Origin: Duganella sp. CF517
Lineage (GTDB): Bacteria; Pseudomonadota; Gammaproteobacteria; Burkholderiales; Burkholderiaceae_D
Reading direction: 5' to 3'
DNA length: 64,000 nucleotides
Assembly: GCF_900110275.1 (NCBI RefSeq)
Contig: NZ_FODC01000005.1
Span: 558,001 to 622,000, forward strand
In this document: piece by piece, positions 1 through 8,117 of the stretch
Position numbering within the stretch: position 1 is the first letter of the stretch
Layout: each line of letters starts with the position of its first letter
Position numbers and translations under genes: made by a program
Notes under the pieces: generated by a model
Databases searched by the model: none
What the model saw: only the letters and a program-made list of their open reading frames with translations
What the model was told of the DNA's origin: nothing

Positions 1-18
1 GCTCACGGTTGACCGAAC

Positions 19-693
19 TCACGCATGGCCGGCCTCGGACGTGAGCATCAGCGGATCGATGCCCAGCAGGCGCATGGCGGCCGTGTAGCGTTCCTCGATG
101 GGCAGGTTGAACAGGATGTCGGGATCGGCGCCGACGGTGAGCCAGCCATTGCGGCCGATCTCCTCCTCCAGCTGGCCCGGGCTCCAGCCCGAGTAGCCGA
201 TCGACACCAGCATTTGCGGCGGGCCCTCGCCGGCGGCGACGGCCTCGAGCACGTCGATCGACGTCGTGAAGGCGATATCCTTGGTCACCGTCAGCGACGA
301 CGAGTAGCGCTGGCCCGGCGTGTGCAGCACGAAGCCGCGGTCGTCCTGCACCGGGCCGCCGAACATGATGGGCTCGTCCACGTGGGATTCCAGGCCCGGG
401 CCCTCCTCCAGCTTTAAGTCTATGCGTTCGAACAACACTTGCATGGTCATATCGGTCGGTTTGTTGATCACCACGCCCAACACGCCGTTTTCGTTGTGCT
501 CGCAGACATATACGACGGTGCCGCCAAAGACCGGGTCTTGCATGGAAGGCATTGCAATTAGGAAATGATTAGCCAGGTTCAAGGATGGGGTGCCGCCGGT
601 GCCGATGGGGCCCAGTTCGTCCATCTCCTCCCGGGATTCTCCCTTGCTCAGGGCCGATACAGGTAGAGTTTTGCCGATTTTGCTCTTCTTCAT
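19..693 (-). CDS. yqgE: YqgE/AlgH family protein
   Basis: The 224-residue product matches the YqgE/AlgH (DUF179) family, whose molecular role is poorly defined; Pseudomonas AlgH was linked to alginate regulation. Family-like stretches include NHFLIAMPSMQDPVFGGTVVY near residue 42 and GVVINKP near residue 73. The start gives an N-terminal extension of about 40 residues compared with usual family members. A second ATG at 622-624 is possible, but its purine-rich upstream site lies too close to act well. The gene ends 18 bases from the window edge. In many proteobacteria the next gene is ruvX (yqgF); a GTG at 4-6 on this strand could be its start, but only two codons are visible, so it is not called. 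Confidence 0.9.
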   Translation of the reverse strand: MKKSKIGKTLPVSALSKGESREEMDELGPIGTGGTPSLNLANHFLIAMPSMQDPVFGGTVVYVCEHNENGVLGVVINKPTDMTMQVLFERIDLKLEEGPGLESHVDEPIMFGGPVQDDRGFVLHTPGQRYSSSLTVTKDIAFTTSIDVLEAVAAGEGPPQMLVSIGYSGWSPGQLEEEIGRNGWLTVGADPDILFNLPIEERYTAAMRLLGIDPLMLTSEAGHA

Positions 694-849
694 ACGCGTT
701 GCTCTCTCTGTGCTGGGTGCGTGATCTTACCGTGCCGCCGCTGGGTCCTGCACTAGTTCCCTCGCCTTGTCCTGGACAAATGCTGTAACATCGCGCCGCT
801 AGCAGCTGTCCCTCTCACCGATAGTTTACACTGAATTGAGGGTGCGGCC

Positions 850-2331
850 ATGATTGCGTTCCCCCACGAGATTGACACAGACCGAATGAAACTGAAATCG
901 TCCCTGGTATGGCTGCGCCGCGATTTGCGCGTGTTCGACCATGTCGCCCTGAATCAGGCGCTGCAGGACAGCGCCGCCGTGCATTGTGTTTTTGTCTACG
1001 ATACGACCATCCTGGACGCCCTGCCGCGCCGCGACCGCCGCGTCGACTTCATCCATGCCAGCCTGGCCGAGGTGGCCGACGAGCTGCGCCAGCTGGGCGG
1101 CCACCTGATCGTGCGCCATGCCGATCCGGTCACCGACATCCCGGCGCTGGCGGCCGAACTGGGCGTCGACGCCGTGTTTTGCAACCACGATTACGAACCG
1201 CAAGCGATCGCCCGCGACGCCGCCGTGGCCGGGGCGCTGGAAGCGGCCGGCCGCCGGTTCTTCAGCTACAAGGACCAGGTGATCTTTGAAAAAAGCGAAG
1301 TGCTGTCGCAAACCGGCGGCGTGTTCTCGGTATTCACGCCCTACAAGAACGCCTGGCTGAAAAAGATGACGGCCGATCCGTCGGTGCTGGCGCCATACCA
1401 CATCGGACCGCACGCGGCGCGGCTGGCGCCGCCGCCCTCGCCCGCGCCGGCGCTGCCGACCCTGGCCGAGTTGGGCTTCGAGCCGAGTAATCTGGCCGAG
1501 CTCGCTATTCCGACCGGCATGTCCGGCGCGGCGGCGCTGTTCGACGATTTCCTGCCGCGCATCGCCGACTACAAGACGGCGCGCGACTATCCGGCGGTCA
1601 AGGGGCCGTCGTACCTGTCGCTGCATTTCCGCTTCGGCACCCTGTCGGTGCGCCATCTGGTGCGCACGGTGGTGGACCTGATGGCGCGCGGCGCCGGCGG
1701 CGAAGGCGCGCCGGTCTGGCTGGCCGAACTGATCTGGCGCGAGTTCTACGCGATGATCCTGTTCCACAATCCGCACGTGGTCGGCGGCGCTTACAAGCCG
1801 GCCTACGACGCCATTCAATGGGAGACGGGACCGGAGGCGGATGCATTGTTCGCCGCCTGGTGCGAAGGCCGCACCGGCTATCCGCTGGTGGACGCGGCGA
1901 TGGCCCAGCTGAACCAGACCGGCTATATGCACAACCGCCTGCGCATGGTGACGGCCTGCTTCCTGATCAAGGACCTGGGCATCGACTGGCGGCGCGGCGA
2001 GGCGTATTTCGCGCTGCAGCTGAACGACTTCGACCTGGCGTCGAACAACGGCGGCTGGCAATGGGCGTCGTCGTCGGGCTGCGACGCGCAGCCGTACTTC
2101 CGGATTTTCAATCCGATCACGCAATCGGAGAAATTCGACGGCGCCGGTAAATTCATCCGGCGCTATCTGCCGCAGTTGAAAGACCTCGGTGACAAGGAAA
2201 TCCACGCACCATGGCAAACCCCGCGCATGCCGCCGCTCGATTATCCGGCACCGGTCGTGATGCACGACGAAGCGCGCAAACGCACGTTGGAGCGCTACGA
2301 GGTGGTGAAGAAACCCGCGCAGCCGGAATAA
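850..2331 (+). CDS. phr: Deoxyribodipyrimidine photolyase (CPD photolyase, class I)
   Basis: This enzyme repairs UV-induced cyclobutane pyrimidine dimers with blue light, FAD and an antenna cofactor. The N-terminal photolyase alpha/beta domain begins at SLVWLRRDLRVFDH. The C-terminal FAD-binding helical domain (about residues 290-480) carries TGYPLVDAAM, MHNRLRM, NDFDLASNNGGWQW and the closing PYFRIFNP motif typical of the photolyase/cryptochrome family. The length of 493 residues is normal. The chosen ATG has a GAGGG site eight bases upstream; a second ATG at 886, directly before the conserved domain, is also possible. The gene is convergent with chpA, only six bases separating the stop codons, and no terminator is visible between them. 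Confidence 0.95.
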   Translation: MIAFPHEIDTDRMKLKSSLVWLRRDLRVFDHVALNQALQDSAAVHCVFVYDTTILDALPRRDRRVDFIHASLAEVADELRQLGGHLIVRHADPVTDIPALAAELGVDAVFCNHDYEPQAIARDAAVAGALEAAGRRFFSYKDQVIFEKSEVLSQTGGVFSVFTPYKNAWLKKMTADPSVLAPYHIGPHAARLAPPPSPAPALPTLAELGFEPSNLAELAIPTGMSGAAALFDDFLPRIADYKTARDYPAVKGPSYLSLHFRFGTLSVRHLVRTVVDLMARGAGGEGAPVWLAELIWREFYAMILFHNPHVVGGAYKPAYDAIQWETGPEADALFAAWCEGRTGYPLVDAAMAQLNQTGYMHNRLRMVTACFLIKDLGIDWRRGEAYFALQLNDFDLASNNGGWQWASSSGCDAQPYFRIFNPITQSEKFDGAGKFIRRYLPQLKDLGDKEIHAPWQTPRMPPLDYPAPVVMHDEARKRTLERYEVVKKPAQPE

Positions 2332-2337
2332 GCGCGG

Positions 2338-5300
2338 TTATTTCAATAAGCCGCTGATCGCTTCCAGCAGCACCGGCTCCTGGAACGGCTTGCCGAAATA
2401 CGCGTTCACGCCCAGCTGCAAGGCGTAATTGCGGTGCTTGTCGGCGCTGCGCGACGTGATCATGATGATCGGAATCTCCCTGGTCCGGTCGTCGCCGCGC
2501 ACGTTGCGTGTCAGGTCGAAGCCGTCCATGCGCGGCATCTCGATATCGACCAGCATCAAATCCGGCGTCATGTCCTGCAGCTGCTCGAGCGCGTCCACGC
2601 CATCCTTGGCCAGCAGGACGTTGTAGCCTTCGCGCTCCAGCAAGCGCTGGGTCACGCGCCGCACCGTCATCGAATCATCGACCACCATGATGGAGCGCGC
2701 GCCCGGACGCGCCGGCGCCGCCGGATTGGCCGCCTGCGCATACCGCCGCCGCGCCTCCGGCTGATGCGCCAGATGCTGCACCAGCGCCACCGGATTCAGA
2801 ATCAGCACGATATCGCCCGTCCCCAGCACCGTCGCCCCGGCGATGCCCGCCATGCGCGACAACTGCGGACCGATGTTCTTGATGACCACCTCGCGGTTGC
2901 CCAGTACCTCGTCGACCTGCACCGCCAGCCGCTCGTTGCCGTTCTTGAGCATCATCACCGGCGCCGACCGCTGCGACGGCGGCGGCGCATCCGCCTCGCC
3001 CAGCAAGGCGGGCAGGTAATGCAGCGCCGCCTGGTGCCCCTGGATCGGCACGAAGCCGCTGTGATGCGCGTCGGCCAGCGCCGCGTCCTTCATCTGCAGC
3101 ACCTGTTCGACCAGGATCGACGGGAAGGCGTAGGTCTTGCCGCCGGCGTCGAGCAGCACGACCTGGGTGACGGCCAGGGTCAACGGCAGGTGGATGGTGA
3201 AGCGCGTACCCTTGCCCCGCTCGGAGAACAGGTCGACGCGCCCGCCCAGCGCTTGCGCCTCCGACTGCACGATGTCCATGCCGACGCCGCGCCCCGACAG
3301 CTCGGTCAGCGATTCGGCGGTGGAGAAGCCCGGCTCGAAAATCAGGTCGGCGATCTGCGCGTCGGTGACCTCGTCCCCCTCGTGCAGCAGGCCGCTGCCG
3401 ATCGCCTTGGCGCGGATGCGGTCCAGATCGAGGCCGGCGCCGTCGTCGGAAAATTCGATGACAACCTCGTTGCCCTGCTGCGTGACCTGCACCAGCAGCT
3501 CGCCGGTCTCGCTCTTGCCGGCTTCGGCCCGGGCGGCGCGCGACTCCACGCCGTGGGCGATGGCGTTGCGCAGCAGGTGTTCGAACGGCGCGGCCATGCG
3601 CTCCAACACGCTGCGGTCGATCTCCACGGCGCTGCCGCGAATGTCCAGGTTGACGCGCTTGTCCACTTCCTTGGCGCTTTGACGGGCCACGCGGAACAGC
3701 CGCTCCGAGATGCTGGCGAAGGGCACCATGCGCACCCGCATCAGGTCACGCTGCAGGTCGCGCGTCAGGCGCGCTTGCAGCACCAGATCGTTGCCGGCGG
3801 CGTCGACGCCACGGGTCAAGCTTTCATGGAACGAGGCGACGTCGTTGACGCTTTCCGCCATCATGCGGGTCAGCTCCTGCAGGCGGGTGAAGCGGTCGAA
3901 TTCGAGCGGGTCGAATTCGCGCTCGCTCGACACCGACATGCGCGAGGCGATCTGCGATTCGGCCTGCATTTCCACCTCGCGCAGTTGGCGGCGCAGGCGG
4001 GTCAGGTTCTCCGAGAAGTCCAGCAGCGACGAGCGCAAGGTGGCCACTTCGTTCTCCAGCTTGGAGCGCGAGATCGATACCTCGCCGGCCTGGTTGACCA
4101 GCCGGTCCAGGATGTCGGCGCGCACGCGCACCAGCGGCGATTTGGCGCCGGCCGGCGGCTCCTCGCCCGGCGGTATCGCCGACGCAGCGGTGGCCACGTC
4201 GTCCGCGGCCGCGATGTCGGCGCCGGGCGCCGCATCGCCACCCGCCGTCGCCGGGGTGCCGGCCTGCATGCTGTCGATATCGGCGGCAAGGCCTGCCACA
4301 CCCGCCTCGGCCGGGACGGACTTGAGCGCGTCCGGATGCTGCAACTGCTCGAACAGCAGCAAGGCGTGGTCGTAGTGCGCGAGCAGCTCGTCGAACGCCT
4401 GCGGCGTGGCGAAGCCGGCGTGCACCATGTTTTCGATATGGGTTTCGATTTCATGCGCGTGCTGGCCCAGGCGCATCGCGCCGGCCATGCGCGCGCTGCC
4501 CTTGACGGTGTGCAGAAGGCGCAGCAGGCCTTGCGCGTGGGACGTGTCGGCGGGATTATGCTGCCAGGCGCGCAACGCTTCGCCCACTTGCGGCAGCAGG
4601 TCGGCGCCTTCTTCGACGAAGACCGGCAGCAGGTCGGCGTCCAGCTCGTCGTTGAAGAGCGCGGGGGCGGCGGCCAGAATTTCCGGCTCGGCCGGGGCCA
4701 GTTCGATGATCTCGGCGTCCGGCGTGGCGGCGGGTTCCGGTTCGGATTCCGCCTCGGGTTCGGGTTCCGGTGCCGGTTCCGGCTCGGGTTCCGGCTCGGC
4801 TTCCGGCTCGGGTTCGGGTTCGGCTTCCGGCTCGGGTTCGTGTTCCGGCTCGGGTTCCGCTTCCGGCCCGGGCGCCACTTCCGGCTGCGGCTCCGGCTCC
4901 ATTTCCGGTTCCGACGGCGCGGCGATGTTCAGGGGCGGCTCGGCAAAGGCGTCGTCAAAGGCCGCGTTGAACAGGTCATCGATGCTGTCATCGGCGCGCG
5001 CTTCTATCTTTTTCGGCTCCGGCGCGGACGCGGGGACTTCCGATTCCGGCACGCTCCCGCTCAGCACTTCGTAGGCGTCCCTGAACAAACGGTCCAGCGG
5101 CGTGTCCTCCGCCTCCGGCTCCGTCGACTGCGGCGGCGAGGCGATGTTCTCCATCGTCTCCGCCACCAGATCGTCCAGGCGCGCTTCGATATCCCGGCCG
5201 GCGCCGGGTGGCGTGGCGGCCAGTTCCTCGCTCAACTGCTGCAAGGCGGTGACCAGTTCCGGCTGCGCGGCCGGCATCCCACCCTGCGCAAAACTTTGCA

Positions 5301-8079
5301 GCATCTGGCGGATGCGCTCTATCGCGAAGTCCAGCAGGTCGTGCTGCGCCTGATCCAGATGCGGAGCGGGGGGCAGCAGCGATTCCAGCGTGGCCTCCAG
5401 CGCCAGCGCCACTTCGCGCAACACCTTGAAGCCGACCGTGCCCGACGTGCCGGCCAGCGTGTGGGACGCCTGCAACGCCTCGGGATTGACCGGCCGGCGC
5501 GGCTCATGGCGCCACTCGCCGAAGTCCTGCTGCAGCAGGCGAACCAGTTCGTCCGTTTCGTGCAGATAGATGTTGTACAACGGCAGGGGGATGGCCAGCT
5601 CGCCGATATGCTTGACGTTGTCGTCGCGCGGCGCCAGCGGCGGCGCGACGGTGGGGAACTCGATGACGTTGCCGGTGGTGGACGGCGCCGCAGGTGGCGT
5701 TGACGGCTCGGCGACCGGCACCGGTTCGGTGGCCGGCGGCGGCTCGGCGACCTCGGATGCCTCGATCGCCACAGGCGCCTCGGTCGCCTCCGGCGCCGCA
5801 GCCGCGTCTTCGATGAAGAATTCGCCGCCCTCCTGAACACGCAGGGCGGCGGCCGTCAAAGCGTCGGCGTTGCGTGCCGACACGCCTGCGGACGCCAGCT
5901 CCCCGACCCATGCACCCAGCTCCCGCGCGGCGGCGGCCAGCAACTCGAACAGCGCATCGGACAAAGGCCGCTCCTCGGCCAGCCAGGTGTTCATCACGCG
6001 CTCGACCGCATGCGCGGCGTCGGCGAACTGGTTCAGCCCCACCATCCGTCCGCTGCCCTTGAGCGTATGGAAGGAGCGGCGCAACATGATCAGCGACTGC
6101 TCGCCGCCGAATGCCGAACGCGGCTTGCCCAGCGTTTCATCGACAAAGTCCAGCACCTCGCGCGCCTCGGCGATGAAGATCTCCAGCAGTTCGGCCTCCA
6201 CCGCCGCGTCGCTGGCGGCGGGCGGCGGCGCTTCGGCCGGCATCGACGCCGGCGCGGGCGCCATCACCTCCTGATCCAGCACAGGTATCGACTCCGATTC
6301 CGCCATCTTCTTGAACGGCACCGAACGGAAGGTCCCCTGCTGCGCATCGAAGGTAAAACGCTGGCGCGCGCCGGCCGCGTTTTGCGCCAGCATATCGACA
6401 AAAAAGCCCAGCGCGCCGACATTCTGCGCGATGTCGTCGAGCGTCTTCGCCTGCAGCGCCGGATCGCCGCCGCCGGCAGCCAGCGCCTGCACCGACGCCT
6501 TGACGTGCAGCGCCGCCTTCATCGCGTCTTCCTGATCGAGCATCGCCAGCGCGCCCTGCAGCTGGTGCAGCACCGGATCGAGTTCGGCCAGCGCCGCGCG
6601 CTTGGACGGATCGATGTAGTACTCGTCGAGCACCTTCTCCACCTGGCGCAAGCCGGTCTTCATTTCCAGCGCCAGCGCGATCGCGGTGTCGTCCTGCCGC
6701 ATCTGCCGCGCCAAACCGTTTTGCCACTGCGCCGGCTCCGGCGGCGTATCGCCGGAGACCAGCGCCAGCAAGCGCGCGCCGATCGTATCGGCGTTCGCCG
6801 CGAAGTCGGTCGGCAGGTGGCGGATCTGTTCCAGGCCATGCTCGGCGAACAGCAGCGCGGTGGCCATTTCCAGCGCCAGCTCCTCGCTGCGGCCGGCCGC
6901 GACGGCGGTGCGGGCCACCTCGGCCAACTGGCGCATCAGCGCGCCGAGGGCCGGCATATTCAACTTGTCGCATTCGCCCGCCACATCGGCCAGCGCGGTG
7001 TCGAAGGCGACATCCAGACCCGGATCGATTTCCGCGTCGGCCAGCCTGTCCCAACTGGCCTTGGCCTGCGCCATGCCGGTCTTGGCGCGTTCCAGCGCCT
7101 CGCTGTCGATCTGGCCATAGCGGCGGGTCTCGTAGTCGTCCGGCGCGAGGCCGTCGAGCGCGAAGGCGGCGCGCATGGTTCTCGCCGTCGGCGATTCGGT
7201 GCCGGCGCCGGCCGCCGCGATGAAGAACAGCGCGTCGCGCAGCATCGTGTCCGGCTGGGCGACGGTGCCCTGGCTGAGACGGCGGATTTGCAGATTGATC
7301 AACCCGAACAGCTGTTTCACATACAGGCTGCCGGCCAGCTCGCCGTCGGCCACCAGCTCGGCGAAGCCCTGCATCGCCAGCCAGAAGGTGCGGGCCTTGG
7401 CGTCGCGCTGGGCGTCGGCGACCAGCTTCACGGCGTCGAGCAGCGCGGCGGCGTGTTGCCGCTGTTGCCCCGGCTCGGTGCTTTTCATGTAAGGCAGCAG
7501 CGCGCGTTCGAAACGCTGTCGGTAGGCCGTGTAGTCGGCCACGGCGTCGGCCACGGCGTCGGCCGGCGCGTCGGCGCCCTCGCCGCCTTCGGCGAAGTCG
7601 GGGGCCGGCGCCGCGGACAGATCGGGGAAGAACAAATCGGCCGGGTGTATGCGGTCGGCGCCTATCATCTCCTGCACCGCGCGGTAGTAAGGGAAAAGCC
7701 TGGCCGGCTGCGACGGCGCGCCCTCCAGCAGCTCCTCCAGATACTCGACCAGCGCCTGGTACAACTGCGAGACCGCCTCCACATGATCGGTGCTGCACTT
7801 GACCGTGCCGGCCTTGAAGCGGTCAAGCGCCGCCTCGGCCAGCTGCGTCATCTGGCTCACACCGTCGATGTCGACCATCTGCAACGCGCCGTGGGCCTGG
7901 TGCAGATGCGATTTCGCATGCTGCAGCTGCGTCGCCTGATCTTCCGCCGCCCTGCCGCCCGCCTCGACCAGCGCGGTCCTGGAGCGCGCCAGCGATTCGC
8001 GGATCTCGACCATCACCCAGGACAGCGGTCCGGTATCCAGTTGCGGTTGCGGCGGTGTCGAAAAATCAGTTGTGGTCAT
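2338..8079 (-). CDS. chpA: Pil-Chp hybrid histidine kinase/response regulator (ChpA/PilL)
   Basis: This very large CheA-type kinase (1913 residues) is the core of the Pil-Chp pathway that tunes type IV pilus extension, retraction and twitching. Hpt-like segments appear along the protein: HTLKGSGRM near residue 670 and HTVKGSARM near 1190 keep the phosphoacceptor histidine. HTLAGTSGTVGF near 872 and a stretch near residue 60 look degenerate. A Glu/Pro-rich linker spans about 1056-1117. The CheA dimerisation helices and kinase domain follow, with HLLRNAIAHGVE near 1500 and GRGVGMDIV near 1596. A CheW-like domain and a C-terminal receiver (MVVDDS near 1796) complete it. It is last in the pilG-pilH-pilI-pilJ-chpA operon and starts 38 bases after pilJ. 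No pilK or chpB follows it here. Confidence 0.95.
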   Translation of the reverse strand: MTTTDFSTPPQPQLDTGPLSWVMVEIRESLARSRTALVEAGGRAAEDQATQLQHAKSHLHQAHGALQMVDIDGVSQMTQLAEAALDRFKAGTVKCSTDHVEAVSQLYQALVEYLEELLEGAPSQPARLFPYYRAVQEMIGADRIHPADLFFPDLSAAPAPDFAEGGEGADAPADAVADAVADYTAYRQRFERALLPYMKSTEPGQQRQHAAALLDAVKLVADAQRDAKARTFWLAMQGFAELVADGELAGSLYVKQLFGLINLQIRRLSQGTVAQPDTMLRDALFFIAAAGAGTESPTARTMRAAFALDGLAPDDYETRRYGQIDSEALERAKTGMAQAKASWDRLADAEIDPGLDVAFDTALADVAGECDKLNMPALGALMRQLAEVARTAVAAGRSEELALEMATALLFAEHGLEQIRHLPTDFAANADTIGARLLALVSGDTPPEPAQWQNGLARQMRQDDTAIALALEMKTGLRQVEKVLDEYYIDPSKRAALAELDPVLHQLQGALAMLDQEDAMKAALHVKASVQALAAGGGDPALQAKTLDDIAQNVGALGFFVDMLAQNAAGARQRFTFDAQQGTFRSVPFKKMAESESIPVLDQEVMAPAPASMPAEAPPPAASDAAVEAELLEIFIAEAREVLDFVDETLGKPRSAFGGEQSLIMLRRSFHTLKGSGRMVGLNQFADAAHAVERVMNTWLAEERPLSDALFELLAAAARELGAWVGELASAGVSARNADALTAAALRVQEGGEFFIEDAAAAPEATEAPVAIEASEVAEPPPATEPVPVAEPSTPPAAPSTTGNVIEFPTVAPPLAPRDDNVKHIGELAIPLPLYNIYLHETDELVRLLQQDFGEWRHEPRRPVNPEALQASHTLAGTSGTVGFKVLREVALALEATLESLLPPAPHLDQAQHDLLDFAIERIRQMLQSFAQGGMPAAQPELVTALQQLSEELAATPPGAGRDIEARLDDLVAETMENIASPPQSTEPEAEDTPLDRLFRDAYEVLSGSVPESEVPASAPEPKKIEARADDSIDDLFNAAFDDAFAEPPLNIAAPSEPEMEPEPQPEVAPGPEAEPEPEHEPEPEAEPEPEPEAEPEPEPEPAPEPEPEAESEPEPAATPDAEIIELAPAEPEILAAAPALFNDELDADLLPVFVEEGADLLPQVGEALRAWQHNPADTSHAQGLLRLLHTVKGSARMAGAMRLGQHAHEIETHIENMVHAGFATPQAFDELLAHYDHALLLFEQLQHPDALKSVPAEAGVAGLAADIDSMQAGTPATAGGDAAPGADIAAADDVATAASAIPPGEEPPAGAKSPLVRVRADILDRLVNQAGEVSISRSKLENEVATLRSSLLDFSENLTRLRRQLREVEMQAESQIASRMSVSSEREFDPLEFDRFTRLQELTRMMAESVNDVASFHESLTRGVDAAGNDLVLQARLTRDLQRDLMRVRMVPFASISERLFRVARQSAKEVDKRVNLDIRGSAVEIDRSVLERMAAPFEHLLRNAIAHGVESRAARAEAGKSETGELLVQVTQQGNEVVIEFSDDGAGLDLDRIRAKAIGSGLLHEGDEVTDAQIADLIFEPGFSTAESLTELSGRGVGMDIVQSEAQALGGRVDLFSERGKGTRFTIHLPLTLAVTQVVLLDAGGKTYAFPSILVEQVLQMKDAALADAHHSGFVPIQGHQAALHYLPALLGEADAPPPSQRSAPVMMLKNGNERLAVQVDEVLGNREVVIKNIGPQLSRMAGIAGATVLGTGDIVLILNPVALVQHLAHQPEARRRYAQAANPAAPARPGARSIMVVDDSMTVRRVTQRLLEREGYNVLLAKDGVDALEQLQDMTPDLMLVDIEMPRMDGFDLTRNVRGDDRTREIPIIMITSRSADKHRNYALQLGVNAYFGKPFQEPVLLEAISGLLK
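4729..4912 (-). repeat. Glu/Pro-rich coding repeat inside chpA
   Basis: Short units reading ggttccggctcgggt on the plus strand repeat through this stretch. They encode a run of alternating Glu-Pro and Glu-Ala-Glu-Pro dipeptides between the upstream Hpt-like segments and the last Hpt domain. The reading frame stays open, so this looks like a flexible, negatively charged linker. Its length could change by slippage in multiples of three bases. Confidence 0.8.
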
Positions 8080-8117
8080 GCTTGCCTAGGCCTTTCAATG
8101 AGGTGCGCAGCGTGCGT

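Noticed and set aside
2434..5703. A 1089-codon plus-strand frame opposite chpA
   Set aside because: Shadow of chpA with no recognisable motif; third-position GC pattern explains its length.
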